Numbered from the stretch's first letter, positions 47,791 to 58,152 are shown. The stretch is DNA of 64,000 bases from Medicago truncatula (GCF_003473485.1 NC_053046.1:24753332-24817331), one strand, 5' to 3'. Translations and numbers: made by a program. Notes: generated by a model from the letters alone, not told the origin.

Positions 47791-48479
47791 TAAGAGTTGT
47801 TAAAATTGAAGAAGCATGAATATTATTATTGGATATATGTTGTTAATTATGTTATTTAATTAAGTTGATGACTTATATATCTATTATTATTGTTTGTGAA
47901 TCTCACCCCTTCTGCTTGAAAATGTTGCCCTTCCTATGGGTAACTTGCAGGTGATCCTGAGTAGTTGGTGGTGGCTCAAAGTGTCTAGGGCTCTGATACG
48001 TGGGATGAGAATTATTATTGTTTTCTTTCCTATGTATCTTATTTTGGAACTTGATGTTGTGGCCCTAAGTTGGTTGAATTATGTTGTTAAGGCTTTATGC
48101 CAAGATTTAATTACGGAGATTTAAACAGTTGCTGTTGTTGTTCTCGATGCAAATTTTCCGCTGCAAAATTAATGATGATTTTGAAGGATGTTTATTAAAT
48201 AGATTTTATATTCTATTTAAGAAATTTTGAAAATGTAGTGTGACATGCCCGTTTGGGAATTACTCTGATGCATGTTTATTTATTATTAAATTGATTTTGG
48301 GAAACGGGGTGTTACACTCGCCATGGCGAGTACTTGCCAGATTTCCAACTAAGGTTGTTCCAGGTTCAATCTTGTTCTAAATCATCCTCTAATCTTTAGT
48401 ACACATCTAAAGGTACTCAAAAGCATCTAAGGTTCAACTCAAAAGTCCAAAATACGGAAATCAACATGCTCTCTGGTCA

Positions 48480-48620
48480 TGCTCGCTATGGCGAGTTGGG
48501 TTGCTCGCTGTGGCGAGCTACGACTTGTAACTCGCGAGGCGAGGGGTATTGGCTCGCGTGGCGAGCGATGAACTTCATCCCTCACAAGGCGAGGATCATC
48601 GTTCGCCAGGGCGAGCGATG
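48480..48620. repeat. Palindrome series in element B (CTCGC-N3/4-GCGAG)
   Basis: GCTCGCTATGGCGAG, GCTCGCTGTGGCGAG, ACTCGCGAGGCGAG, GCTCGCGTGGCGAG, CTCACAAGGCGAG and TTCGCCAGGGCGAG follow one another at 15-30-bp spacing. The arms stay constant while the 3-4-bp centres vary. A further GCTCGCGAGGCGAG and a CTCGCCATGGCGAG (split by element C) lie in the left part, at 45766-45779 and 45788-48330. Confidence 0.85.
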
Positions 48621-49409
48621 AATGTTGGCTCGGGCAGAATGCAATTTTCTTCAAAAATTCACCTAAACTCATAGTTAAAAGCCTAATTTCACTTCCAGAA
48701 TTCATTCTAAGCATAATCTAAGGTCAAGGGACGTTTTCTACAACAATCTAACAGTTAAACATCATCGGATCATCAAATTCTCCTATTAACCCTAATTTCA
48801 AAACTTTTCTAATTCAATCATAACTTTGTTAATTGATCATCAGAATTATAAGAATCAATATTATTGAATCATTAGTCTCACCCTTACCTTGTTAGATGAA
48901 AATCGCAGCACTCTCTTGGTGATTCTCCCTTCTATGGATTTTTCCTCCTTTTCCAAAGTTTTGATCGTACGTACAAAGTGTTTTTCTAAAACTAGGTTTT
49001 CTCTTTTATATCTCTTCCTAATATCTTATCTTATCTCACTTTCTCCCCCAAAACTCTCTAAAATCTCAAAACAGCCCTCAACTAAATATTTTATTTTATT
49101 TTAAAATCTTATTTTATTTAACAATAAAATAAGTCTCATAAACTCATCAAATCATCAAAACACATCAAAATCATCTAAATCGTCATAAATCAACAAAATT
49201 CACACATATATTATATAAATATAATATAATCGTCTAAACTCGAATAAATAATTAATTAAACGAAAGTGGGCGTTACACTGGTCATATGATGATCCTTACG
49301 TGCGGGGTCTTAATCCCTCAAAGGTAATTGAAACACAAACTTTATATTAGCATTCCTAAATTTCCAAAGGCAAGATGGTCACACTATAATATACGCGTAG
49401 TCTAAAAAA

Positions 49410-49876
49410 GTTACCTAGAGGTTGAAATTTTTCATAATTTTTTCCATGCATCTTTTTAGGACGTTAAACTATGGCTTTACATAAAAAAATAAAAGTTACC
49501 TAGAGGTTGAAATTATGAATTTCTTAAACAATTCAGAATTAATTTGTCTCTCTTTCAAAAACACAAATTTCACGGTGAAGGTTCTTATTATGTTTTAAAT
49601 ATGTCTACAACATTAGGGAACAAATTGCAATTTTCACATTTTGGTTGAAAAATAAAAATAAATGGAAACGTCTTAGAAATTTTATGAAACTTTTTATGCA
49701 TTTTTAAAGATGTATCTGCAAACAATCCACTCAAAACTCGATTTCTAGGTCAGGATTTCCGTTGTTTTATTTTTTGATTTTTTGGCGTTTTAAAATCATA
49801 ATTAATTCGACTCTATTTGATCAATTTTATTTGTGTAAACCCAAAATTATAGAAAAATTCAACCTCTAGGTCGTTC
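49410..49876. repeat. Foldback element with ACCTAGAGGTTGAA arms
   Basis: TTACCTAGAGGTTGAAATTTTTC at 49410 and again, shorter, near 49497 are the reverse complement of AGAAAAATTCAACCTCTAGG at 49853-49874. The left arm is thus present twice and the right arm once. The interior is AT-rich and non-coding. Confidence 0.6.
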
Positions 49877-50718
49877 TTTTGGACTTTGCCTTATATAATA
49901 AAAAAAATGAGAAAAATCATAAATTACATGACTGGTTTTTTATTTTATAGGGTCAATTTCTAGGCATCGTGTATATTACATGATAAATTTTGACGATTAA
50001 CCCTTTTTCTTTTGTAACCAAAGACAATGAAACAAAAAATAAGCGCAGAGCATAAACTAAAATCACCTTTTTTCTCTTCTTTCCCTTGATTTTAATTTTA
50101 TTTTAGGTGAATTTGTTTCAATTTGTTTGGTTCTTTGAAGGTGTTTAGAAAAAATTCTTTTTAAAAAATATGTAATTTATATGGGAAATTGTAAAATATT
50201 CCAAATTTATATTCTATTATTTATTAGTGCAATGGATATATCATTTACAAAAAATTGAATAAATATTTATTATTCGAAAATGTGAAGAATCGTGGGTTGT
50301 TATGCAGGAATTGTGTGTTGAGAATGAGAATAAAGAAATTTTATTAATTAATTAAATTTTGGTTAAACTATCAATTGATTGTATTATAGATTCAAAAAAT
50401 GGAAATTATAAAATATGAAAGAAATATACAGTCGTGTTTATTAAAATTATACATTTCTTAATTGAGGAAATATTGATAGTTGATTAAATGCATAATGGAA
50501 ATAAAATATTTATGGTATAATTATTATTTTGATTTTCTATTTATTGTTTTATGAAAATTAGAGGATTTATGAGAGGATACCATGTATGCAAAATTTGCTA
50601 AGGGTCTATTTGGTACGACATATAAACTAGCCTATAGCGGATAAGCTCATTTGACAAAAGTCTCATTGAGACATTGCCACTTGAACATATACTAATTTTC
50701 TTTTAAATTTAAATTTGT

Positions 50719-50722
50719 GTCA

Positions 50723-50775
<53 letters not shown>
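50719..50775. repeat. (TA)n microsatellite
   Basis: A perfect run of alternating T and A of nearly 30 units, followed by TTTTGTG. Confidence 0.95.
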
Positions 50776-50778
<3 letters not shown>

Positions 50779-51009
50779 TGTTAAACTAAATTTTTACTTA
50801 ATTATTTTTGTTGATAAATTTATATTCAAGGTCATGTAAATAGATTTTTTTACTTATTAGCAGTTTCCTGAAGCCATTCTGCTATTAAAATTAAAGTTAT
50901 AGTTACATTTTTATGCGGGTCTCATATTAACACACTAGTAAATTAGAAATTATGGATCACGGCGTAAATGGATTTGCAGTGTTCTTAAATAAATGAAATT
51001 GAATGATGA

Positions 51010-51105
51010 CTCCATAAATTTTTTTAGTGGTCGAGATTACCTTACCTTACGTATTTACGCATTGTCCTTACCAACTGAGAGAGGACATAAATTTTAGTAT
51101 CTAAA
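51010..51105 (-). mobile_element. Decayed SINE, reverse orientation
   Basis: TTTTTTTAGTGGTCGAGATT, then TTACGCATTGTCCTTACCAACTGAG, read on the minus strand as a SINE-like A-box region (CTCAGTTGGTAAGGACAATG), comparable to the copies at 9879 and 34218. The B box is barely recognisable. Confidence 0.5.
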
Positions 51106-51162
51106 AAAAGTAAATATGACTCAAACATTCTCGGCCAAATTAATTTCACGTGTACCATTTCT

Positions 51163-51317
51163 TCTATAAATACACATACTGTGACGTTGTGATACTCACT
51201 CACTCATACTCAACACTCTGTTCTTTCACACACATTGCTTGCTATGGATTTCTTTGATGAACCTAAAATCACTGAATGCTCAAGTTGGTTTAACAACAAA
51301 CAAAATGATGAAGAAAT
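51163..51317 (+). CDS. Possible promoter and first exon of a hypothetical gene
   Basis: A G-box CACGTG (51147-51152) and a TATA-like CTATAAATAC (51164-51173) lie ahead of an ATG at 51244. The reading frame MDFFDEPKITECSSWFNNKQ continues for 24 codons and meets a good donor (AAAT/GTAAGTAG, GT at 51318). I could not find convincing downstream exons before 53 kb, although 51444-51635 stays open. The family is not recognised. It could be an expressed small gene, a gene fragment, or a coincidence of promoter-like sequence. Confidence 0.3.
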
Positions 51318-53771
51318 GTAAGTAGTACCACTAATCTCATTTTTACCACTTTCTATATTCCATTTTTTTTCCTTCCTGTTTTTATTCTTAACATTTATAC
51401 AACACGATATCATGTTCTTGTTTTATGCTTTCCCAAAAAAAAAATGTTCTTGTTTTATGTCACTACCTCAATAATCTTTTCCTGCAATTGCACGATCATG
51501 ATGTTGGTGTTTGCCCGATCTCGATTAGGCAGCCCAAACAACGATATCGATTGGGCAGCCCAAACAAGCATATTTAATATTTTATTTTATAATCCCAAAC
51601 TTATGGAGCTTGAATCTGAACCGTCCGAATTGTGATCGGGAGAATGATCCATTTTCTTGTTTTTCTACCACATAAAAGGTATTTTTGATTTTTTTTTAGT
51701 TTTGTGAAAGCTTTTGTTGGGTATGATCCACTCAATATTTAATTATTGCATTTCCTTTCCTTTTATATTTTACTATTTAGTAAAAAAAAATTAACAATTT
51801 ACAAATTATGAAATAAACTTCAATTTGGAATGAATTTTGCCTAATTATTCAATAAAACCATAGAGTATCAAATGATTTTTGATTTAATTTTTATAGAGTA
51901 CACCAAAAAATGGTTTAGAAAAAAAAAAATCACTAAAGCCCAATTTTGATATGATTTCACAAGTCATAGGCACTTGGCAAAAAAAGTGAATTCAACCAAT
52001 GATAACCGTAGGAATGCAAATTTGATTAATTGTTCCTAAGTTTATCTTACTTTCTAAAGATTGAAAAGACTACCTATTTACATTGTGTGAATTTATTAAA
52101 GTTACTTTCAAGTGTGAAGATTGAAATGTATGAGCCTCTTGTTGGGAAATGTCAGCATAATTTTCTTCCTCGGAGAATTTAAAATAGGCACTAGCAGAAA
52201 CGTGAAATATAAGCGTAATGATACAAAGAGAATTTTAGCATGGAAAACCTTCTCAATATGAGAAAGGGAAAAACCACGGGACCATTGGGCCTCTTAAAAC
52301 TTATGCTATAATGATAATGGGAATACAACAACTTCACTCTTAGGTGAATCTCACTCTAAAAGTGGGGTCCAACCATTGCCACATGTCCAACATACATTTG
52401 ACAAAATGGAAGGTTGCATGTGATGACAAGTAGCAAGATGCATGGTGTAGTGTACGAGTAACACATGTTGTGATCATCATCCCTCAAGGAAATAGCCTGC
52501 TACTATTTCCATAGCAAGAAAAAGGCAACTCAGAATCTATATAAACTTCACCATTGTACAAGCATGAACTCAACCAATCACTTTTTTGAATAAATTTCCA
52601 ATTCCAAGCCAATCATAGTTGATTATAATACAATTGGTATAGGACTACAGATTGTTCTAAATGAAAATTGGCATGGCTAGAAGAGATGGTTCAGGATGAG
52701 ACAGTTCCTCTCTGCACGAGATTTTTGGTATTGGAATTGTACCATACAGTTCTCTCCGGTCATGTTTTTTTTTCGGCGAAAAAGGAGTTCTGGAAAATGT
52801 ACCGGCAGTTGGCTCCCTGACTTTTTTTCCCTACTTCCAAGCTGAGAGAGGACCTGCAACAAAACCTTAGCACTAAAACAATCAGAAGAGGAACTGCGAG
52901 AAATTCCTGCAGCGGTTATGCAAAGAACATAAACAGATGTGACCAAGTCCTTATGCAAAGTAACCAGAAAGCTGCTAGGTGATACCGCTAATCAGATATT
53001 TCCAATGTCTGTAGCAGGTAAAACACCGCCGATAGCACAGCTGCCTAAGAAAGTAGTTTTAAATCGCCTAGTAATAGATTAAAGGTTTAATGAACAACTA
53101 GTATTGCCAACTTTACATAATTGACTGAATCACAACAAAGCATATTGCAGACTCTATAAGACTGTCCTTCTATGATGTGATGAATGAAGAGTTAAATGTC
53201 AGATGAATGGACATTTTTAGTTATGCTGATATAACTAGTATTTTTCGGCTGTGACAAAAAATTGTTTGACAACTCGTCATCAATAACCATGCTGTGCTGC
53301 ATAATGGAAAAACGTTACTATTGTAAAATTGGTCACAACTTTGCTGCATAATGGAGAAATCAGTGAGCAGAATCACTCAACAATCAATTAAGTATAATCT
53401 GTAGAGTAGAAGAAACCTTAAAGGAATGCAATCAAATAATGATATCATTGATTCAATCTGAACAAAAATCAGAAATGTATATTTTATAATGGGGCCTGTG
53501 ACAAAACAAAAGCCTAAACATGCAAAAAGGAATGGGACCTAAAGGTTAAATAATATACTAACCAGAGTTCATTAAGGCAAGGTAAAACTAGTTATAAAAA
53601 TACAAAGCTAACTATTCTTTGATTAGCCATTTTGGAAATTAATATACGCTAAAAATGCATAAGAACTAAGCTAGGCCATGATGTTGCCTTCTCTTTCCTC
53701 CATCACCTTCTTCTAGCCGAAATAATCAACTGATGAATTAATCACGACAATCTGGGAACAAGTTGGGTATG
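51318..53771. other. Non-coding stretch downstream of the response-regulator gene
   Basis: No exon was recognised. Bases 51530-51570 hold a short direct repeat (GATTGGGCAGCCCAAACAA and GATTAGGCAGCCCAAACAA). A minus-strand open frame at 52958-52677 (93 codons) has no known motif. The part from about 52650 to 53770 has near-genic composition and may belong to the 3' part of an old gene. Confidence 0.4.
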
Positions 53772-55009
53772 TCAGAAAAAAAGTTGCGAATATTGTCGGA
53801 TTTGTTGTGCATCATCTTGTACCCGCGGATAACTTTCATCTTGGTCAATCCACTCATCTTGAACGTCATCATGTTGGTTCCGGTCAATCCGCTGAGCTTC
53901 AAAGTCATCACTCGGCTTTGATTTTTTCTTCCCACATTTTTTCTCATCAATCGATCTCTTCAAATAGTTTCTATATTTCTGCAAATTACCACATTCCAAT
54001 TACAATTTTAATAAACTCCATAAATTTAAATTTAAAATCACACAAAACATGTGGTATATTATCAATAATTTTCTTAGATTCTATTAAAAAATAAACCTGT
54101 AAATGACTAGCAACATGTCCTGCACTCAAACCATGAATATCGATTCTTTTGAGAATCACTTTAGGTTTTGCCTCTGAAAATTAAGTGAGAGAAAAATGCA
54201 CATTAGTCCAGTTGTTAAATAGTACAAACAAAGCAAAGAACCAAGACATTATCATGCTGAACTGCATCAAACGGGGCTTCTTCACATTTGGGACATTATC
54301 ATCATCTCTTTCCCGTTTTCTATGACCTTGAACATCCAAGCTTCCAACACTTTTATGTTTTTTATTTTCCCTCAAACCTTTTCTTGCAACATGCTGCCAC
54401 ATGATCTTGAATTGTTCCTCATACAATGGCTTGGTCCAATATTCGCAAGCCCCGTATGTGATAGACTTTGTAACAGAACTTAAAGTGGGATATCAATGCA
54501 AGGAAGAAATATCAGTAGACATCACTGCAAGGAAGAAATATCAATGTCAGTCACACTTTATAAGTATATATATATATATATATATTTTTTTTTTTTTGAA
54601 TGAATGTAACTAGTTAGTATAAAGTTGAAGAAATACTTACTAATAACAGGAATATTGAGTTGACCGGTAGCATGTTGAACAAAATCATAGGCATCCATGT
54701 TTGGCATATGAGCATCAATTAACATTACATCAAAACAGTCCTTTCTTTCCAACAAGTTCAAGGCTTCAGAAGCTGTATTGCATTTGGTAACTGAAATAAA
54801 CAAACGTAAAAATATGTAAAATCAAGAATTTTTAGAAAAAGATGAAAACTCTAGAATTGATGAATAAGGTGTAATTTACCAAGTAACTAACCTTGATAAT
54901 GACATCGATTACACATCTCCTCAATGGTGTTAAGGAAAGTGGTGTCATGATCAATTGCAATAACGTTGAGACCATCAGGGAATGATGGGTTGTCGATGAA
55001 AACGGCCAT
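53772..55009 (-). pseudogene. B-type response regulator (receiver plus GARP), interrupted
   Basis: Exons read 55009-54892 (MAVFIDNPSFPDGL, VIAIDHDTTFLNTIEEMC), 54790-54641 (SEALNLLERKDCF, VMLIDAHMPNMDAYDF), 54524 to about 54200 (SSVTKSITYGACEYWTKPL, FKIMWQHVARKG), about 54178-54097 (KPKVILKRIDIHGLSAGHVA) and 53978-53772 (KYRNYLKRS...). This is a phospho-receiver with the Asp in LIDAHMP and the Lys in WTKPL, followed by the end of a GARP/Myb DNA-binding helix (HVASHLQKYRNYLKR). Such proteins relay cytokinin signals in the nucleus. One receiver acidic residue is His (DHD). The third exon begins MMSTDISSLH and then has TGA at 54495-54493. The front half of the GARP domain is not recognisable. 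The gene is therefore probably non-functional, or very abnormal. Confidence 0.75.
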
Positions 55010-55406
55010 TACAACTAGTAACAGTTTTTGTGTGAAAAAACACAAGAAAGAAACAAAGTTGGAGACAATAACAGTTGTGTCTTCGGAGTTCTGACTATAA
55101 AAGGGTAGAAGAATTTGTGTCAGTCAATTGGTCGAAGAACCAACCTAACAACAATTCTTCAACAAGAAAGAAAGTGATTCTGATGAAATTATGGTTTAGG
55201 GTTTTGTGGCTGCAACAATGAGTGAGTGAACGCAAGTGATCCATGAAGAGAAGTAAGCACATTTATTTATAGGTTTAGAGTGTGTTTGGATGGGGGAATG
55301 TTTTGAGGGAATATAATGTTTTGAGGGAATTCAAATACTTTAAGGTGAATTCTATTGTTTGGATAATAATTTAAAGAATTTTCAGAATGATGGAAATTTA
55401 CGAAGT
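55010..55406. other. Upstream region of the response-regulator gene
   Basis: Bases just upstream of 55009 are likely the 5' UTR and promoter of the minus-strand gene. From 55270 the repeated phrases GGGGGAATGTTTTGAGGGAAT and TAATGTTTTGAGGGAATTC and TTCTATTGTTTGGATAAT suggest repeat DNA in which the LINE at 55407-56510 is inserted. Confidence 0.4.
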
Positions 55407-56510
55407 TTTATTTTTTTTGACCAAAACAAAGTTAACTATTATCATTCATCAACCAATGTTCAACACAAGAAGAATAAGAATTAAAAATACGGTGACTAGC
55501 CCAAGAACATGCCGCCTTAGCTAAAGTATGAGCAACCATGTTCGTTTGTCTCCTAACAAACTTCACCTCGAAGTTGGAATGTAAAGATAACTGACAATCG
55601 CATAGAATTCTGAATTACCATGTCCCGCTGACGATAGAGCTTGCACTAGAGTATCAGAGTCAAACTCGAAGACAACCCGGTCCCATCTGTTTACATCAGC
55701 AAAGTGAATAGCAGCGAGTAAGGCTACTGCCTCCCCCTCCAAAACAGTCATATTTGCCCGTTGCCATTTCGTTTGAGCCCGAATAAATTGCCCCCGGGAA
55801 TCTCTAACACAACACGCAAAAGATGTAAGATGATTACTGTCATGGAACGCGGCATCCACATTGCACTTCAACCATGTCTCGCTCGGTTTCTCCCAAACTG
55901 AGTTGTTACCTTGCACTCTATTTTGGCCGTGTGGCACAACCAGTAGTGATGGATGTTTATGAACCTCTTGCCATTGCTGCCATGCATCTAATGTTGTCAT
56001 TCCAATGCCTTTTGAAGTATGATGAGCGTCATTCCAAATGACATCATTACGAGCAGCCCAAATTTGCCAAAGAAGTAAAGCCACTCGACCAACAGTGTCT
56101 CGGCTTTCTGAACAACATATGTCAAAAACAAAATCTGCCAACCGGCTCTTAGTTCCAACTCGCGTTTGCAGCACAGTCGAAAGTTCTGCCCAATACCAAC
56201 TTTCACGTGCAACCGTACAACCCACGAAAGCATGCCAATCATCCTCAACAGCCGTATCACACTAGGGGCAGATCACCTCACATTGTACATGTCGTGATCG
56301 AAGTCAGAGACGAGTAGGAACACACCCCATGCAAATCCTCCATAACAAATTACGTGCTTTATGAGGGGAATTCACCTTCCAGATTCTATGCCACTCTCCC
56401 TCAACATGGAACCGATCAATGTCTAACAACTCCATTATAGCCAGTTTATAAACAATCTTAACTGTATACCTCCCATTACGTTCCATCATCCACATTATTC
56501 TATCATTATG
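55407..56510 (-). mobile_element. 5'-truncated LINE with zf-RVT and RNase H domains
   Basis: The minus strand encodes YTVKIVYKLAIMELL and EWHRIWKVNSPHKARNLLWR (zf-RVT), then a stop near 56263, then a 220-codon frame with AELSTVLQTRVG, LLLWQIWAARNDVIWNDA and the RNase H (RVT_3) domain (WLKCNVDAAF, FACCVRDSRGQFIRA, LEGEAVALLAAIHFA, VVFEFDSDTLVQAL). The strand begins with poly(T) at 55409-55418, the complement of the poly(A) tail. AATTTACGAAGT (55395-55406) and GATTTATGAAGT (56510-56521) are near-identical flanks, as expected of a target duplication of a LINE. Confidence 0.88.
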
Positions 56511-56799
56511 ATTTATGAAGTATTTTGTTCAAGTTGAATTTAGAGAATTTCAAATGACACCTAAAAGTTAAGAATTTCAAAATTCTTCATTGTTATATTT
56601 TTTCAAATTTTGCATTTTGGTCCTCAAATTTTCAATTTGACCCCAATAAATTTTTTAAAATTGCAAATTGCCCCTCAAATTTTTAAAAATTATAATTTGG
56701 CACCTCAAAATTTTTGAAATTTACAAATTGACCCCTAATTTCAATTTTTAAATTTGATCCAAAAAAATTAAAATTTATAAAAGTTGCCCAAAAATATCT
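56511..56799. other. Low-complexity non-coding stretch
   Basis: Phrases with CCTCAAATTTT, TGACCCC(A/T)A and AAATTGCCCCTCAAATTTTT repeat about every 40 bp. It looks like a decayed tandem array or MITE arm. No coding sequence. Confidence 0.45.
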
Positions 56800-57620
56800 G
56801 GAGCACCTGATGAAATATAACATTAACCAACCTGTAAATAATCCATCGGTTGATGAAGAAAACTGTCGGAATGATTCAAATCCAACTACTATTTCAGTTC
56901 CAAGGAATGATCCTCTAAATTTTATTATCGTCAATCGGAATCAGAATGCAGACAATGTTGTCCACTAAGTTAGACAAAATATTAGGGTGAACCAAGTTGA
57001 AAATATAGTCGAAAAGGCCTTATATAGGCATGGTATTAATATGTGTTTGTAAATACACCATACTTTGTGTCTCTATTCCCAAATGTAGTTCTACAAATAG
57101 AACTCCCTTGAGAATATAAAGTTCCCATATCTACCAAATTTTATAGTGAATATGGAGAATCCACAATAAAGCATGTAGTTGGGTATCAAATTGAGTGTGG
57201 CGATATTGCAAATGGTGAATTGCTTAAGATGAAATGCTTCTCTAATTCCTTAGCTAAGGTTGATTTTACATGGTTCACCACTATGTCGCCCAATTTGATC
57301 CTAAACTAAGGACAGTTAGATTTTTTATGAGTCGCTATTTAGAGGAGAAATGAAAGTGAATGTCATTGATTTAGAGAAGATTCAAAGAAAAGATGATGAA
57401 TCATTAGATGATTACATCAGTAGATTTAGATTGATGAAGGCTAGATCAACGACAATGATTCCTGAGTATGAATTAGTTAGAAAGAAAATGGGTATCCAAC
57501 AACTTTAAGATATGTCTGAATTGCTGAAAATGTTAGGCAAATTGAAAAATTGAATCTTGAGAAGAGACGTTTCAAAACCCGTAGCGTTATTCTCGAAAAG
57601 AAAGAGGTCATCATATAGTT
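56800..57620 (+). mobile_element. Ty3/gypsy gag (Retrotrans_gag) remnant
   Basis: Plus-strand segments in shifting frames give TKFYSEYGESTIKHVVGYQI, GDIANGELLKMKCFSNSLAK, VDFTWFTTMSPN and then VNVIDLEKIQRKDDESLDDY, FRLMKARSTTMIPEYELV. This is the order of a gypsy gag domain (ESTxEHVxRYQ ... FTWFTxLPPNS ... LxxIxRKxxESLDDYxxRFR). Frameshifts and a lost segment between 57300 and 57345 show decay; there is no pol behind it. Confidence 0.75.
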
Positions 57621-58152
57621 CTACTTGACCAAAAAATAAAAAATACTAATGAAAAGTTAGATTTTTAATCCTAACATTTTTATGCTTTGTGGTTTTCTTT
57701 AAAATATAAAGATATTGACTCAGCAATTGAGAAGTTTGAAAGAAAAATCTTCAAGACCTTATTATCATTCTTAAGTCCGAACCTCAGACCAACCCAGCAA
57801 CTTTATCAATTTGATCCTCTTAAAAATACAATAAACCATATTATCATATAAGCTGCGTTTAATTGTGTGCACAAAATTGTACCTTATCAATTTGTGGTGG
57901 ACTCTGCGATGTAAACTTGTGGCTCCATGAAATGGACTATTAGTGTAAAGTCACATAAGGGCTCCAATAAAATTCTCAATACACTCTTTGTGGCCAATTT
58001 CTCAAGTCTTTTTAAGTGAATTTTCCAAGTCAAGTCAACTACTGTAGTAATCAACACAGCTAATGGCAAACGTCACTAGAGAATTCTGTTATACACCACC
58101 AAAAAAATATATTCATTCATATTTCTCTCCTTAATTAATCTGTCATTTTTTC
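57621..58152. promoter_or_regulatory. Upstream region of the receptor-kinase pseudogene
   Basis: No coding sequence is seen. The last 200 bp may hold the promoter of the gene starting at 58153. No clear TATA box was identified. Confidence 0.3.

Larger units (their letters stand above)
45793..48316 (-). mobile_element. Element C: solo-LTR-like, inverted and nested in element B, 5-bp TSD
   Basis: The unit reads TGTAACGCCCCAATTTTATTT at the left and GAAACGGGGTGTTACA at the right, the reverse complements of the right and left ends of element A, so it lies in the opposite orientation. CTCGC flanks both sides (45788-45792 and 48317-48321). The target is a CTCGCCATGGCGAG palindrome of element B. 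It is 2524 bp, with phrases shared with A (GATTTAAAGTCTTTTTATAT; ACTTATGGGATAATTCCAAG). It contains a 7-unit tandem repeat and a GTTGTTGTC-type stretch. Confidence 0.88.
44289..49277 (+). mobile_element. Element B: solo-LTR-like with two nested insertions, 5-bp TSD
   Basis: The unit begins TGTAACACCCCGTTTTCCC and ends GTGGGCGTTACA. CTGGT flanks both sides (44284-44288 and 49278-49282). It is in the same orientation as element A and shares TATCAGAGYG, AAGTTACYCATACGAAG and AAGCAGAAGGGGTGAGAT phrases. Its own length without the MITE (44397-44774) and element C (45793-48316) is about 2.07 kb. It has no retroelement genes. A palindrome series lies at 45766-45792/48317-48330 and 48480-48620. Confidence 0.85.
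49283..51009. other. AT-rich stretch with a foldback element
   Basis: Apart from the foldback at 49410-49876 and the (TA)n run at 50719-50775, no structure is recognised. Bases 50600-50680 (GTCTATTTGGTACGACATAT, GATAAGCTCATTTGAC) resemble a transposon end known from plants, but without a matching second end. Confidence 0.4.

Noticed and set aside
47613..47819. Open frame of Val/Asp repeats
   Set aside because: It is a simple GTTGTTGTC/GATGATGTT tract; the complementary tract in element A is also non-coding.
48480..48620. Regularly spaced palindromes looked like a CRISPR array
   Set aside because: The spacers are irregular, repeats are only 13-15 bp with variable centres, and the setting is a plant LTR.
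52677..52958. 93-codon minus-strand frame downstream of the response regulator
   Set aside because: No motif was recognised and no link to the upstream exons; it could be UTR or relic sequence.
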